Counted from the first letter of the stretch, positions 13,701-25,150 are shown. The stretch is 64,000 nt of DNA from Taeniopygia guttata (GCF_048771995.1 NC_133026.1:92460501-92524500), one strand, 5' to 3'. A program made the numbers and translations. Notes: a model not told the origin generated them from the letters alone.

Positions 13701-15515
13701 TTATACCTCATTACGCCTGCCAACCAGGTTGCCAGCTGCTGAAGGCTGAATCATTTTAAGAGTCGGTCTTCGGGCAGCACTGCATGCGGTATCTGTGAGG
13801 TACTTCTGAAAAGACAAAAATGGTTCAGAGAGTAGCCACTCTTTACATAAACTGAAAATTAGGAATCCATCATCCTTCCATTAAGGTAACACACAATTTT
13901 TCTTTTCAACACAAAAAAATGACCCTGTAGCCTATATTAAGGCTTTTGTAATGAAGGGGATCTAATTATTTGTAGCAGAGATAGATCTTTATCACAGGAA
14001 GCTCCATCAATCCCTGCCTCTTCAGAAATACTTACCTTTCATAAAATAACTTGAGCAGAAATACTCTGATTAGATTTCAAGACCAGTGACTTTAGCTGGA
14101 CCTCTCAAACTTGAGTTTGAGAGCAGCAGTCTCAGACTTTTGGGGACAGGGACCAAATTGATTGCAGTTGCAAGGTTATCTGGTGGCACATCAGGCAGTA
14201 GCTGTTTTTGTAACTTATGAATACACCATCAAACAGTGCTCATTTAAATAGATGTGTTACTTTGATTATCCATTAAAATGGATCAAAAGTTTCCTTGCTT
14301 CGATCCAGACAGGCTATTGTTTTGTCTAACCAGTATGTTTATCACCCTTCCTATCATGCATAAATGCCTCTTTCCTGCATCAAAGCTTTCTGATTGGGTT
14401 GGTTACACTGCCACCATGGGATAGCAAACAATGGCAGACAACCAAGCAAGAACAGCCAGGATACAATGCCACACCAGCGTGAGAAAGTCACCGATTCACA
14501 CCGTACTTCATAGGACAAGAGCTTGCATTTTCCCACGGTAGTTTCTGCCACCAATTATCCTACTGTTTCACTAAAGGACAAACATTAACTGCTGTGGGAA
14601 CAAGAATCACACCGTGTGTCAGCCACTGCTTGCTGTTACTTAGGATTAGAGTTAAGTATACTCTGCCAAGAAATTACTGGCCAATACTCAAGTTAACCCA
14701 CTGAAAGGGCAAAAAACCACACAGAGCAATTTATACCCTAGAAACACTATGGGACAAGACTACCATAAATCAGACCTATCAATTAGTAATTTTCAATAAT
14801 ACCTGAAGCTTCCATTCCAGTCACTATGCCTCATCATACAGAGCTACCAGTCTCTATTATATACAGCTTTGTACCAGTTTGATTAGGGCCTACATTAAAA
14901 GATTTACCAAGAAAAGTTATTATGGTTTGTACCTAATCAGTTAGCTTTTAAAAACCTAAATTGTTTAAGCATTTCCACCAATTCCAAGTCAACTTTTATG
15001 AAGGTGATCTTAGAAAGTGAGCCGCCTGCTTGAATATTTCAGTTAAAACATCTCCAACACAAGACAGATAGAACTCTTCAGAAGCTCCCACCCATAAAGA
15101 ACAGCCTTACAAAACCTACTCTACAACCCCTAAGCATAAGCCAGACAGAGTCAGTAAGCAAATGCACATAGGACAAACAAACCAAACCAACCCTGAAAAA
15201 TTAAATGGAGAGACAGTAAGCTCAGTATCAAAGTAAAAAGGACTTGCTGAGCAATAGGAAAAAAAAGTAGTCCTAAGCACATATACCCAAGCAGGACAGC
15301 ATGTTCCCCAGACACATTGTCTGCCAGGAGGTTACTCAGCCAAATGGACATAAGCCAGGTGGAAGCACATTGCAACAGATCCCTTTATACTCCTTCAGTG
15401 GACAGAGAAGCTTGTGTCAGACAGAGAGGTACTAGCTTCCAGGCTTTAAAACCTATACCTGCAAAGATCCTGAGGACTGTTCTGCGGTCAGTTTCTGTTT
15501 CATTTTGGAATTCAT
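10590..15515 (-). CDS. GMNN: Geminin, DNA replication licensing inhibitor
   Basis: Six coding exons on the minus strand (15515-15459, 13805-13707, 13387-13255, 12611-12529, 12448-12338, 10793-10590) join without a break into 228 residues; human geminin has 209. Geminin binds CDT1 in the nucleus and blocks MCM loading until APC/C destroys it at mitosis (known). Visible parts: start MNSKMKQK; a destruction-box-like RxxL (RPTL, residues 32-35) in [10 protein letters not shown]; a basic NLS-like stretch from residue 53 (KKSSVRRK); an acidic linker; the CDT1-contact motif [14 protein letters not shown] from residue 100; a leucine-zipper coiled coil to about 160 ([20 protein letters not shown]); and an acidic Ser/Glu-rich tail. 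The exon 4-exon 5 intron is only 80 bp. Identification is secure; MCIDAS and GMNC share the coiled coil but not this whole layout. Confidence 0.96.
12338..12448 (-). CDS. GMNN: GMNN coding exon 5 (coiled coil)
   Basis: 111 nt, residues 125-161, phase 0 at both ends. It encodes [20 protein letters not shown] and continues with [11 protein letters not shown]. Heptad leucines and isoleucines are visible. It is separated from exon 4 by an intron of only 80 bp. Confidence 0.95.
12529..12611 (-). CDS. GMNN: GMNN coding exon 4 (CDT1 contact)
   Basis: 83 nt, completes Gly97 and encodes residues 98-124. It contains [20 protein letters not shown], nearly the mammalian sequence, which forms the main CDT1 contact and the start of the coiled coil. 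Confidence 0.95.
13255..13387 (-). CDS. GMNN: GMNN coding exon 3 (basic region and acidic linker)
   Basis: 133 nt, residues 53-96 plus the first base of Gly97. It starts [13 protein letters not shown], a likely nuclear-localisation stretch, and ends in [15 protein letters not shown]. The donor is GTATGT. This linker is the least conserved part of the family. Confidence 0.93.
13707..13805 (-). CDS. GMNN: GMNN coding exon 2 (destruction box)
   Basis: 99 nt, phase 0 at both ends, residues 20-52. It carries [19 protein letters not shown], which contains the RxxL degron and a well conserved TLKMIQPSA block. The donor is GTATAA and the acceptor TTTTCAG. Confidence 0.94.
15459..15515 (-). CDS. GMNN: GMNN first coding exon
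   Basis: Encodes residues 1-19 ([19 protein letters not shown]), phase 0 at the donor GTATAG. On the minus strand the acceptor is CTATTGCAG, so the exon begins at 15523 with eight 5' UTR bases. An in-frame second Met at residue 5 (MKQK) matches the MKQK found at the same place in mammals. Confidence 0.93.
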
Positions 15516-15619
15516 GAGATCAACTGCAATAGAAAAACAGCAAAATTAATACAGCATCCCCCTACTCCTGAAGTTCGGGAAACACTAGTTAGAGAACACT
15601 ACCATTTCGGATTATCGGC

Positions 15620-16250
15620 TTTCATGGCTGCCGTAAGCAGTCGGCCACGCACGGCGTGGTCAGTGGGCCCCTCCCGAGGTCGCAGCCGAGACGCGAGGGG
15701 CGGGAAGGCAGCACCCCGCGCCGCCGGAGCCCAGCCAAAGCGGCCTCCCCGGAGAGTGTCCCGGGCAGGGAGGGGCTGAGGGGCGCCGGGCACGCACCGC
15801 ACCAGACCCGGCCCCGGCCCCGCTCCCGCCAGGCGCCCGCAGGGCCCCTCCCCGCCGCCGGGGCCAATGGCGAGCAGCGAGGCAGGAGCCCGCCAACACC
15901 CGAACTCGGCCATGGAACCTCGCGGCCCCAACGCACGGCCGGCGGCGGCGGCTCAGCGGAGACGAAGAGCGGCCCCTTCCCGCCCCTTTCCCGCCGCGCT
16001 CCCGAGCCGCGCTCCCGAGCCCCGCTTACCGCCGGCCGCACCCGCGCGGACCCCGCGGCGCGCGCTCACACACCCAGCCGCCTTCTCGCGCCCAGCGCGC
16101 GGCTATAAGGAACGCGCCAGGGGTCACGTGACACGGCGCCCCTCTCCGAGCCAATCGCGGGCCGCGCTGCCCCCGCCCCGCGCGCCGGGGCCGACGCTGA
16201 GGGGGCGCGCGCTGCTGCGCGCTGTCCTGCGGGCTCTGGGGGGGGCTTCT
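15620..16250 (-). promoter_or_regulatory. GMNN: GMNN CpG-island promoter
   Basis: Dense CpG over about 630 bp sits over the 5' end of GMNN. Visible sites are two E2F-like TTCCCGCC motifs (15977-15984 and 15988-15995), the palindromic E-box GTCACGTGAC at 16123-16132 and a CCAAT at 16151-16155. E2F control would fit the cell-cycle role of geminin (inference). A plus-strand CTATAAGG at 16103-16110 might mark divergent initiation. Confidence 0.7.
16030..16105 (-). other. GMNN: Probable GMNN non-coding exon 1
   Basis: The minus strand has a good donor (CCGGCG then GTAAGC, GT at 16029-16028) inside the CpG island and upstream of the first coding exon. Human GMNN also starts with a non-coding exon. 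The 5' end is a guess from the CpG peak. Confidence 0.42.
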
Positions 16251-16959
16251 GCCTTTGTTTTTTTTTTTGTTTTACTTATAAAGGAGTTGTGCCAAATCAG
16301 ATTTAATCACGTCTCCGCTTATTCTCATCACTCCTATCTAAACACGGTACAAGCTGCAAAACTGGGGAAGAAAATTAGCAATGTTAAACCACAATAACTG
16401 CTACACAACACTAATTTTATGCATGATATAGACTACAGCTCTTATGAATTATGCCTAAGGCGGGCTGTTAAATTTGTTAGAAGCAAATTGACAATTATAT
16501 TCTTGCAAATATTTGCACATTTATCTTTTATTTATACAAATAGTATCTTCTGCTGACTTGTGAATAAACGGTTTGTTGAGTTAAGGACACATTCCTTGCA
16601 ATCAAGGTCTCACAGAACAGCTATCAACATTTTTCCCAGACAATATGATGGAGCTATTAGAAATTATGATAATTACAGAGAGAAGTATTTCTTTAGCCTG
16701 CTATTCTGTCAGTTTCCTGTTCAGAAATAAATTCTATGGCATTTAAGAGAATGTTTTAAGTAGAGTGTCACGGTCCGACGAAAGCAAGAAAGGCAGAACA
16801 TAAAAAAATATGCATTAGGAAATCTTTAAACAAGGATAAGGAAATAAAGCTTATCTCTCTCATTCAGTCTCTCATTGACCCATTTAAATTTTCATTGTCC
16901 ACAATATCCTTTGGCAAGTACCTCTAGAGCTCAAATAACCTTTGGTCTGAAGAAAGCCA

Positions 16960-16961
<2 letters not shown>

Positions 16962-16994
<33 letters not shown>
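16962..16994. repeat. Homopolymer run of 33 T
   Basis: Uninterrupted T from 16962 to 16994, the longest homopolymer in the window. It could be a slippage-prone microsatellite or the antisense poly(A) of an old retrocopy. No source transcript is recognisable beside it. Confidence 0.9.
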
Positions 16995-17289
16995 CCCTTT
17001 GAACCTGATTCCGATACTGTCACTTGATGTCCCCAGTCCTTGTACTGGAAGGGACAACAAACAACCTGCCCTCATCTAGGCCACTGTTAACAAACTGCTC
17101 TCCAGTTCTCTTTCCCATGCCTGCTTAGCTATCCCTGGCAGGAAAACTGTTCCATCTTCCTGCTCTTTTGTGAACTGTGTGGCATTTGATTTGCCACTGC
17201 TGAACACAGGGCTGGCATTTCTATGGAAAAATCTGCCATAGCTCTGAGATCTTATTCTTGAAATTAAGATATTTTTCTTATGCATACTC

Positions 17290-17440
17290 TTTTGATGTTT
17301 ATCTGCATTGAATTTCATTGCTGTATTTGCCCATCACTCAATTCCATAATGTCCTTCTGCAGTCTTTCAGTCAGGTCCCTTCTTGTTATCTTGAATAATA
17401 CAGTATCATAAGGTCATAAGCAAGCTGTCACCTCAGTAAG
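17290..17440 (-). mobile_element. Ancient CR1/L3-like LINE fragment, antisense
   Basis: The stretch containing TTTATCTGCATTGAATTTCA, TGCCCATCACTCA, GTCCTTCTGCAGTC and CAGTATCATAAGGTCATAAG resembles the antisense strand of a CR1-type reverse-transcriptase ORF that is widespread in reptiles and old in birds. It looks heavily diverged and its borders are uncertain. Family assignment rests on memory of the consensus. Confidence 0.55.
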
Positions 17441-20045
17441 CTTTGTCTTCTATACAGCAAATGAAAAGGGCACATGCAGAAATGTAATATAAATTAACAT
17501 TGTTCTGTTATAGTGCTAAAAAAAAAAAAAAAAGTTCATGCTCTTATGCTAGTTTAATTCTTGTTGATTCTGCAAGAAAATTTGAAATTTCCAGGTTTCA
17601 AAACACTAGCAGATATTCTTAACTGGTTATATATGCACACAAATCCTACCAGCATTGAATGTCCTTTCAGAAAAACCTCGATACAGGTAGTGCCTATATA
17701 AGCACAATACAAAAACATTCCTATTTTTAAATTTTATGTCTTCTTACACATAAATTTAAAAATCCAATAAAAACGATCCTAAACATTTAAATTAGACGCA
17801 TGCATCAATTTCTATCATAAATCATACTTAAGAGGCACTGCATGCATTTTATGGCTCCAATATATAAATTGTATATCTTGTAAATACTATGTTTTCAAAT
17901 GAAACTTTCCTAGATATTACCTATTCAAAATTCAGGTTTAATTCATCAAAAAATTCAGATGGATTTACAGTTCAGAAGTAGAATAACTGCTTTTGGAGAT
18001 GTTGGTAATTGGAAAGGTCTGAGGTAATGGGAGATGGTTCTGATGTGACAGTCTTGTTTGTTTTTCCTTTTAATTTCTTCCTTACTGGAGGCATACAATC
18101 TGAAGGTTTATTACAAAGCTGCCACTCCTTCAATTTATTCAGCTGAAGAACGTGTCCTCTTATGAACTACCATGTCCCAGAGTTCAGTCTCTTCAGTTCA
18201 AAAGGTTTGTAAAGAACTCCATCACCATCTCAGAAAGAACACTGAGTTTTTTATTAGAAGCTTATTCATAGCCTTAATTGTGGGAAACCAGTATAATTAT
18301 ATAAAAACCTCAGAAAAAAAAAAAAAAAAAGCATCCAGGTTGTTTTACTGTAATAATTTCCCTTTGGTAGCCAAAGTTCCAAAGTTTTAATTTAAACAGG
18401 GATTAAGGCATTTTTACATGCAAAAATCTGTCAAACCAATGCTAGCAGAATACATTTTTCTTCAGACTGAGTGCAATATAATGCATTTCAGCTTGTTTGT
18501 TTCATAAAAAATAAAACCCTCTGTCATGAATACTTATGACTATTTGCACTTCAAGTGAGCCTAAGCAAACACACCGAGGTTTCCCACAGAGCTCAGCCAA
18601 TTTGTTAGATTATTCATGGCAGCAGAGAATGTGTACTTTTTAGAGCTTTTGTACTCCATTGCTGTCGATAAATGCTATCAATTTTTACAGCAAATGACAA
18701 CTGAAAAAAAGCGACTTGGAGGACTTCATGTGCCTGGGAATGTGGGAATAGGTGGGCCTCCAGCAGGCTGGGAATCCTGTATTGCTTATATGCCAGTGTG
18801 GAAACTTCCTAAACATTGCAGAGGGAGAGTCCGGACTTGGCTATCTGAACCAAGTGCTGGCAAGGACGTATTTGTACTTGACAGTCACACTGTGCCTTTT
18901 GTCACGGCCTTTCTGTACTCTGCACATAATGGTCTAGCTCTGGGCTGCTTAAGGACTCTTTATTTCTACCTACCACGTTAAGTACAGGTAAACGACACTG
19001 CGATTTTTAAAAATGTTGTGTATATGTTATTAAATAAATATCATAAAAGAGCCCCTATTTGTTAGTGTTTATTGTAAGCCCTGACTGTAAGTGTTTTGGA
19101 TGCAGAAGAACACCCTGGGTTGGATGCCTCTGACACACGGGAATGTCTCATCGCGGTCCTGCCCTGGCCGCAACCTTGCAAAGGGTCCGGGGAAGGAAGC
19201 CCCGAGGCCGCCTTTGGAATCCTTGAACCAGTTAAGACGTGTGGCTCTCAGGGTCCCTCGCTGATGTTCTCTTGTCCCTCCTGCCCAGTATTTATTTCAG
19301 GGATGAGAGGGCTCCCCGCAGTCCGCCGGGTGACAGTAGGTGGCAGCGTGGCATCACGCTTCCCCTCCCTCCGCCTCCTGTTTTTCCATCGTGCTTCGTG
19401 TGTTACCGGCAAGAAATTCACGGTTTGTCTTTTCCCTGGTTTAATCGGCATGGAAGGCTGCATGTAGTGAAACTCGTGGATTATGTACACGGCACAATCC
19501 AGGTATCATTCATAAGGCCGACTGGGTTTCGATGATGGCCATTGTTAATAATTAGACCTCTCCAGAGAGTACACAAATTTCATGTATTAGAACGAAAGAT
19601 TGTCCTGTAAACCGTAATCCTTAGTGCCTCAGAAATGAAAAGTTAAAAAAAAAATCTACATCTCACCTGGTTATTTTTTTCCCTCGTTAAATACTGTGTG
19701 AGACATTAAGACATCCTTTAAGACACTGTTAGGTCCTAATCCAGAGTTTAAAAAAAAAAAAAAAAAAGAAAAAAAAGTGCTTTTATGTTTAAAAATTGAA
19801 CATTATCTATAAAGGCTACAAATTAATAATAAGATAAAGACTGAACAAATAAAACAAGTTTTTTTCAAATTTTATCCTTCTTCTTGCAAGCATCTGCTGA
19901 TCAAACACAAAACCTACATTATTTAGAACCTCACATACTCAAGAACTTATGTCCCATTTTATGACCAAAGCCCCCTGAAACTAGAAGGTGAGACATAAAG
20001 AAGTGACAAATGAAGCTTAATATTATAGCATCAGCTGTGCAGTGG

Positions 20046-20082
20046 TGTGCTGGTTTTGGCAGGGGTAGAGTTAATTTTCTTC
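20046..20082 (+). mobile_element. Endogenous retrovirus LTR fragment (5' tip)
   Basis: TGTGCTGGTTTTGGC followed by AGAGTTAATTTTCTTC matches the start of a common avian ERV LTR, the same type as the one at 45810. Only the tip remains. It is an old fossil fragment. Confidence 0.6.
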
Positions 20083-20157
20083 TGTCCACTGCTGTCCATC
20101 ACAACAAGAAGTGGACAGTGGTGGACAACCCTAGTCATTCTATGATTCTGTGATTCT
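20083..20157 (+). repeat. Hairpin followed by CR1-type tail
   Basis: Arms at 20083-20098 and 20112-20127 pair over 16 bp with two mismatches around a 13-nt loop. They are followed by CATTCTATGATTCTGTGATT, the typical 3' end of a CR1 LINE. The body of the CR1 is missing, so this is a very short copy or a composite with the LTR tip. Confidence 0.55.
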
Positions 20158-22989
20158 AATTGGGTCCAGAACACAATATAAGGAATGTTATACACATTAA
20201 ACACTGACATTTCTTAGCACAAAAGCATTCCTCTAATGTCTTAGAAACTAATGTTTTCTCTGAATGCAGAAATGAGTGAATCAGTATGTTCTGAAGCATA
20301 TGTTTTAATTACCACCTAATTTGTCTTGTTTGAATTTGCAAAGAATACTGATTTATTTTTGTTTGATGCATAAATATTTGGCACTGAATTAATCATAGTT
20401 CTGTTTTTGAAGCAAGTAGCTTCAGGGCTGATTCTACTTCTAACATACAGTACAGTATGTGTGGAATGTACAGAAGAAAAATAACAGAATCCATCTCATC
20501 TCTTCCTAAATATGTCTATAACATACATAACAATTTGCAACAATCTATTAAAAAATAATTGTTGATATGAAATTATTAATTTTTAAGTAACTAATCATTA
20601 AAAATTAAGAGCACAGGCATTAAAGTACAATCTTACCCACATGTTTATGAGTAAATATGTAATTCTGAAAACAGGAATTAGACTCTGAAATAACTGAAAT
20701 TTTAGGAAAAAGAAACTCAAAATGAAAAGGTGTGTCTATAAAGTTATCAATAGTTTTTAATTTACAGAAAAAGCACAAGCTATTATGCTTGCATAATAAC
20801 TTGCAAAGGAGTGCTTGATTTCACTGAAAACAGTGAGGATATGATATCATGGTGACTAGAAAATACCAGTTTCTCAGAGCATAGCCAGCAAGCAGATATT
20901 CTAAACTTTCAGTGCTTCTTAAAATTCCATGACTCACTGTCTCCCCAAGCAATATATTTTTGCAACAAGTAGAGGACATGACTACCTTCACACGGGCCAT
21001 TTCCCATGCTGCTGGATTCTGTATTTCTGCAGGATGGCAGCCCTGATGCTGCAGCCCCAGTCCTCAGAGGGGTCTGTGTGGACCTGACTCCTCCAAGGGT
21101 ACAGGACTGCAGCTACGTGGTGTTGTACACAGTCCTCCACACTCTGAGGGAAAGCCTCAAGGACACCAGCTGATTTGTCTGTGCTGTGCTAACCAAGCAG
21201 AGGCTGACCCACTCTGCTGGCTGTTTTACTCAGCCTGGATTTATTGTGCACAAGAAACACTATTTTTGCTGTGTTATGGGATTTAAGACTAAAAAAAGAG
21301 AACTATTATTGCATATATGCCACAACCTAGTTGTCAGGTTTGTTTTGTATAACATGTACATTCATTTCTTCTCTGTGATAAGCCTTATTTTGTTTTAAAT
21401 TATATTTTAAGAGAGGAAGTCTGTCACTGGATAGAGTGTTACAGTTGCAAAATACACACCCAGCTTCAAGGGCCACAAGCTTCTCTTATAAATGATGCAA
21501 CATTGCATAACCAGTATGAAGCATAACAATAATATGCAATTATGCAGTCAAGAGAATTATGGATCAATAGGATACAAATATTTACTTTGCTAAGTCTTAA
21601 CTCTCCCTTCATTAAGAGATGTTACTTTTTGACATATGTTTTAACTAGGGTTATGAGATTTTTCTACCCTATGAGTTTCATCATTGTGCAAAAAGAAGCA
21701 CAACTATATAAAAGTAGGACAAGACCCAACCACTACTCATGAATTTAATAGTGCAAATATTTCTGCATGTAAATGTATAATGAATATACTTTACTCATTT
21801 GCATAAATGTTGTTAGGGTACCTTTACTAGACAATGAGCCAAAAGGAAAAAGAAATCTCTGAGTTTGCTAAAGAAAGGAAGTCATCTATCTAAGGAGGAG
21901 CAACAGTCTTTACAGAAGGAACCTGGAGTGATTCCAGCTCCCATCCCTTTCTGAAAGGATTTCATCAGCCTGAGTTTGCAGAAGACAGGTGGTGGCTGCT
22001 TAACACGTAATACTTTGTACTTGATCTCCCTTTTCCTTTACACACAGACACACACACTCGTATCTATATATCTATATTTCATCTAAGTATATGTATTCCT
22101 GTCCTCATAGCTCTACTAAAAAGCCCTCCAGAAGAAAAAGTGCTCTTACATCAGCACTACATTTGACAAAAAATTTTGGATGCATTCCTCGGCCTAGGGC
22201 TGAGCAGCTGCCCAATCCCTTGTGACTGCATCCCAATACTCAAAAGGGCAGCTGGAGTCCCTGGGCTGGAAGAAAACTCTTTCCTTTCCCCTCCGCAGGT
22301 GGGCAAGGCGCCAGTTCCCTCCACGGGCCTTCTGTGCCGGGCAATCCCCACGCCAGGCATTGCCGAGCTCTCGCTGTGCTGGCACAAAAAGGGTCACAGG
22401 CCAAGCGTGAGTCATGGCTTAAAATAGCAGCGGGTGCAAGACTGCAGCACAAAATGTCGCACAGGGCAGTGTGGAAAACAAAACTGGACCAAACTGGCTG
22501 GAAGAGCAGTTATCTAAGCGCGGCTCTCCTCAATGACAGACTGATGTTGTAGTTAAACAACTCTGTCAGTCTGAAAAAGCCACAGAAGTGCAGAGCCAAT
22601 GTAATCCTCCTATTTACCTGCCTTGCTTTTTAGCACCAAATAAAGGGTAATTTTCAATCGGCATTGCCCATTAGGACTGAACAGCAATCTCTAAGTACGT
22701 AAAAATTATCTGTTTCTGCTCTGTTCTTGTTCAAACAGCAGAGGAATGTTGTGGTCAATTCCTGTGTCGGGGAAGGCAAGAGGACTGTTCGCATCCGAGG
22801 GTCTGATTAACACTGGGGAAGATAATGAGGTCCAAGGGCTGAACACGGCTCCTGCCTATAACAGGAGAGAGATGTCCGAAGGAAAGTATGTAGAGGAAAG
22901 GCGTGCTAAAGGAAAATTACTAATTTGAGCGTCAGGAGGAAACAAGAGGGATCAGCAGGGACAAGTTAGAGACTGGGGGACCAAACACT

Positions 22990-23480
22990 GAAATGTGGAA
23001 TTACTGGAGAGTGCCACTGGCATGCTGCATGGGCTTTGAAACACGATCAAGACAGAGAGGGTGCCCGCACTTGTCTTCTGCCTGTAATCTCTATAATATC
23101 GCGGCTGCTCCGGTGAGTCACAGGCGCCAGCTTCCAGGGAACGGTGGGAGAGCTGCCTTCACCCGGCCTGGCAGCCCGCGCCGTGCTGGGGCACACACCA
23201 GGGGCGGCTCCCGGCGCTTGGGAGCACCCCGCTCCAGGCCATGGGCAGCGAGGAGGCTTCCCCGGCACTCGGGGATGGGCCAGCAAACGAGCGGGCCCGC
23301 TGCTGGGGTGGCCATTCCTCCCGCTCGCCCTGGGCCTTCCCGCAGGGAGAACGCTCAGCAGCAGACTGGGACCTCGCTTTGCTTCCATCGCTTCCATGCC
23401 ATTCCTCCTTCTTTCCAGAGAACGGGAAGTAGGGCGTTTGCCTGTCCTTGTAGTGCAGAAATAAAACCGCTTACTTCTCC
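22990..23480. promoter_or_regulatory. GC/CpG-rich block upstream of the C6orf62 island
   Basis: About 490 bp with frequent CpG, including an AP-1-like TGAGTCA at 23114-23120 and GC boxes. It is separated by about 300 bp of AT-richer DNA from the main C6orf62 island. It could be an alternative promoter or enhancer. No transcript can be assigned from sequence alone. Confidence 0.4.
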
Positions 23481-23789
23481 CCAAGGATTAGGTTTGTGAC
23501 TCTGGAACAGAAATTTATAAATCATTTATAAAACTTAGCCAGCCTCCTCGGGAAGCGCCAAGGAGGAACACGGACTGTCACACTGGCTGCCGTGGCGAGA
23601 TCGGCGCTGCAGACACGCCCTTCGCCATGGCAGCTTTCAATACACCTTGGGCTTTAATTGTTGTTTTGTTTACAGTTTTACTTCGCATACGTGGGACGGG
23701 CTGAATACAAACCGCGACGGACCAAATTACACAAAGTACGCCACTACACGGCTTGTTTAACCTATAACATCACGCTTAAGGCTGAGACA

Positions 23790-24890
23790 AGTTTAAGTAT
23801 TCCCGCAAGGTGACGGAATGTGGGGAGGAGGCGCGAGGCGGGTGGGACGGAGGGGAGCTGCCCCGGGCAGGTACCACCTCGGGCGGGTGCGGCGGGGGGA
23901 TCATGTTTCTTCCCCCCCGCCCTTTGCCTCACACCCTGCCCATCGTCCCCCCCTCCCCCCCTGAGAGAACGGCGTTGAGCAGCCCCATCCGGGTCCTTGT
24001 CCCGCGGGCACCACGCGGGGCGAGCGGCCGGTTACACGAGGTGTGACCGCGGGGGGTAGAGGGGGAGAAAGTGCAGGGCAGTCCGGATTTCGGCGCGGTG
24101 AAAGCTCGGAGATGCTCCAAGCCGGTGTTGTGATTTGCTTCCTGTTAGTCTCGACAAGGCATGACCACGGCGGTTACCGAGGTTGAGCTCTACTGCCTCG
24201 ACGACAACAGTGGCTCGCCCCCCGGAGGCACGAGCGCTTGGTACGCGCCGGCGGTGTGGTAGGGCGGTGCCTGTGTGACTCAGGCGCTGCCATTTTGAGG
24301 GGTCCGTGGTGGCTGCGCAGCTGCACTCCGCACTCGCTCCGTGCCGAGGCATAGGAACTGCCGCTCCTTCCTGCTCGCACTTGCCGTCGCCCTCGAGGAC
24401 GTCCCGGGACCGCCTATACGAAAAGAGGCTTCTCAGCCCTTTCATCATTCTTCCCGGCCGTCCCGGTCCTGTTCCGACGCCGCTCCGGGATCTCTCTATG
24501 CCCGCCGCCCTCCTCCGTAGGAGCCGCTAGCGCAGGGACAGCGTCCTCCTCCTCCTCCTTCCGCCGCCGTCGCCTCTTCCTCCTCCTTCTCTCTCCGCCA
24601 CCATTTCCCCACTCCCCGGCTCCGGGGCGCTGAGCTAGACTATGGGGACCAGGTCGGGGCCGAGCAGCGGCAGAGCGGGCGGCCCGGTCACCGTGTCCCC
24701 TGCGGCAGGGATGGGGGGGCTCCGCGGCTTCGTGGCTTTATCTTGACATGGCTCCTCTCCGTGCTGCCAGCACCGCCGCCACCTCCTCCTCCACTGCTCC
24801 TCCTGCGCCCGCCGGCTGCGGGTAGCGAGCGGGCCACGGTCCCGGGCTCTCGTCGGAGCCTCTCGGTCTCTTGCTTAATTGGGGGGAAGC
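23790..24890 (+). promoter_or_regulatory. C6orf62: C6orf62 CpG-island promoter
   Basis: About 1.1 kb of strongly CpG-rich DNA lies upstream of the C6orf62 start codon, with a pyrimidine-rich CCTCCTCCTCC tract at 24546-24600 that is typical of TATA-less initiation regions. The start site and the first splice donor cannot be fixed. The 5' leader may run on for 1.5 kb to the ATG or be spliced. A strong acceptor (TTATTCCTGCAG) ends at 26057. Confidence 0.6.
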
Positions 24891-25150
24891 TTTGGGAAGG
24901 GTTCCTTTTTTTGTTTTGTTTTGTTTTTGTTTTCCTTTGGTTTTTGTTCCTTTCTCTCCAGGGAGAGGAGGGGAGAAATACTTTTTTCCCCCTCCTCTTC
25001 TTAACCTAGTCCGACGAATTTGCTAACCTAGAAACTTTTTAACCCCGACTAATCAAACACCTGGGGAGGGAGAAAAATGTCTGGAGAGAGGAAGAAAATT
25101 ACCTGATAATTGGGGATTTGTTTTTTTTTCGGGGGAGGGTGATTTAGAGG

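Larger units (their letters stand above)
16400..22990. other. Intergenic region between divergent GMNN and C6orf62
   Basis: No gene recognised. It contains a 33-nt T run, an ancient CR1-like LINE relic, A runs at 17520-17533, 18314-18330 and 19750-19767, an LTR/CR1 fragment at 20046-20157, a moderately GC-rich patch at 19130-19480 and a stem-loop at 22537-22573. Open frames at 18616-18981 and 19096-19467 show no family features. Confidence 0.5.

Noticed and set aside
15599-16397. Open frames of up to 176 codons in the GMNN island
   Set aside because: Low-complexity translations of a CpG island on both strands, inconsistent with the clear GMNN exon structure.
18616-19467. Open frames of 121 and 123 codons upstream of C6orf62
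   Set aside because: No domain, no splice context and no family resemblance. They are compatible with chance in a moderately GC-rich stretch.
22537-22573. Stem-loop with 8-bp arms CAGACTGA/TCAGTCTG
   Set aside because: Short arms and a long loop. It is not distinctive enough to call an RNA gene or terminator.
22993-23499. 168- and 145-codon open frames in the GC-rich block
   Set aside because: Overlapping on both strands with Arg/Pro/Gly-rich content, typical of CpG-rich non-coding DNA.
23655-23815. About 50 open codons behind a TTGTTTACAG acceptor-like site
   Set aside because: No Met, no partner exon and no recognised family. The length is within chance expectation.
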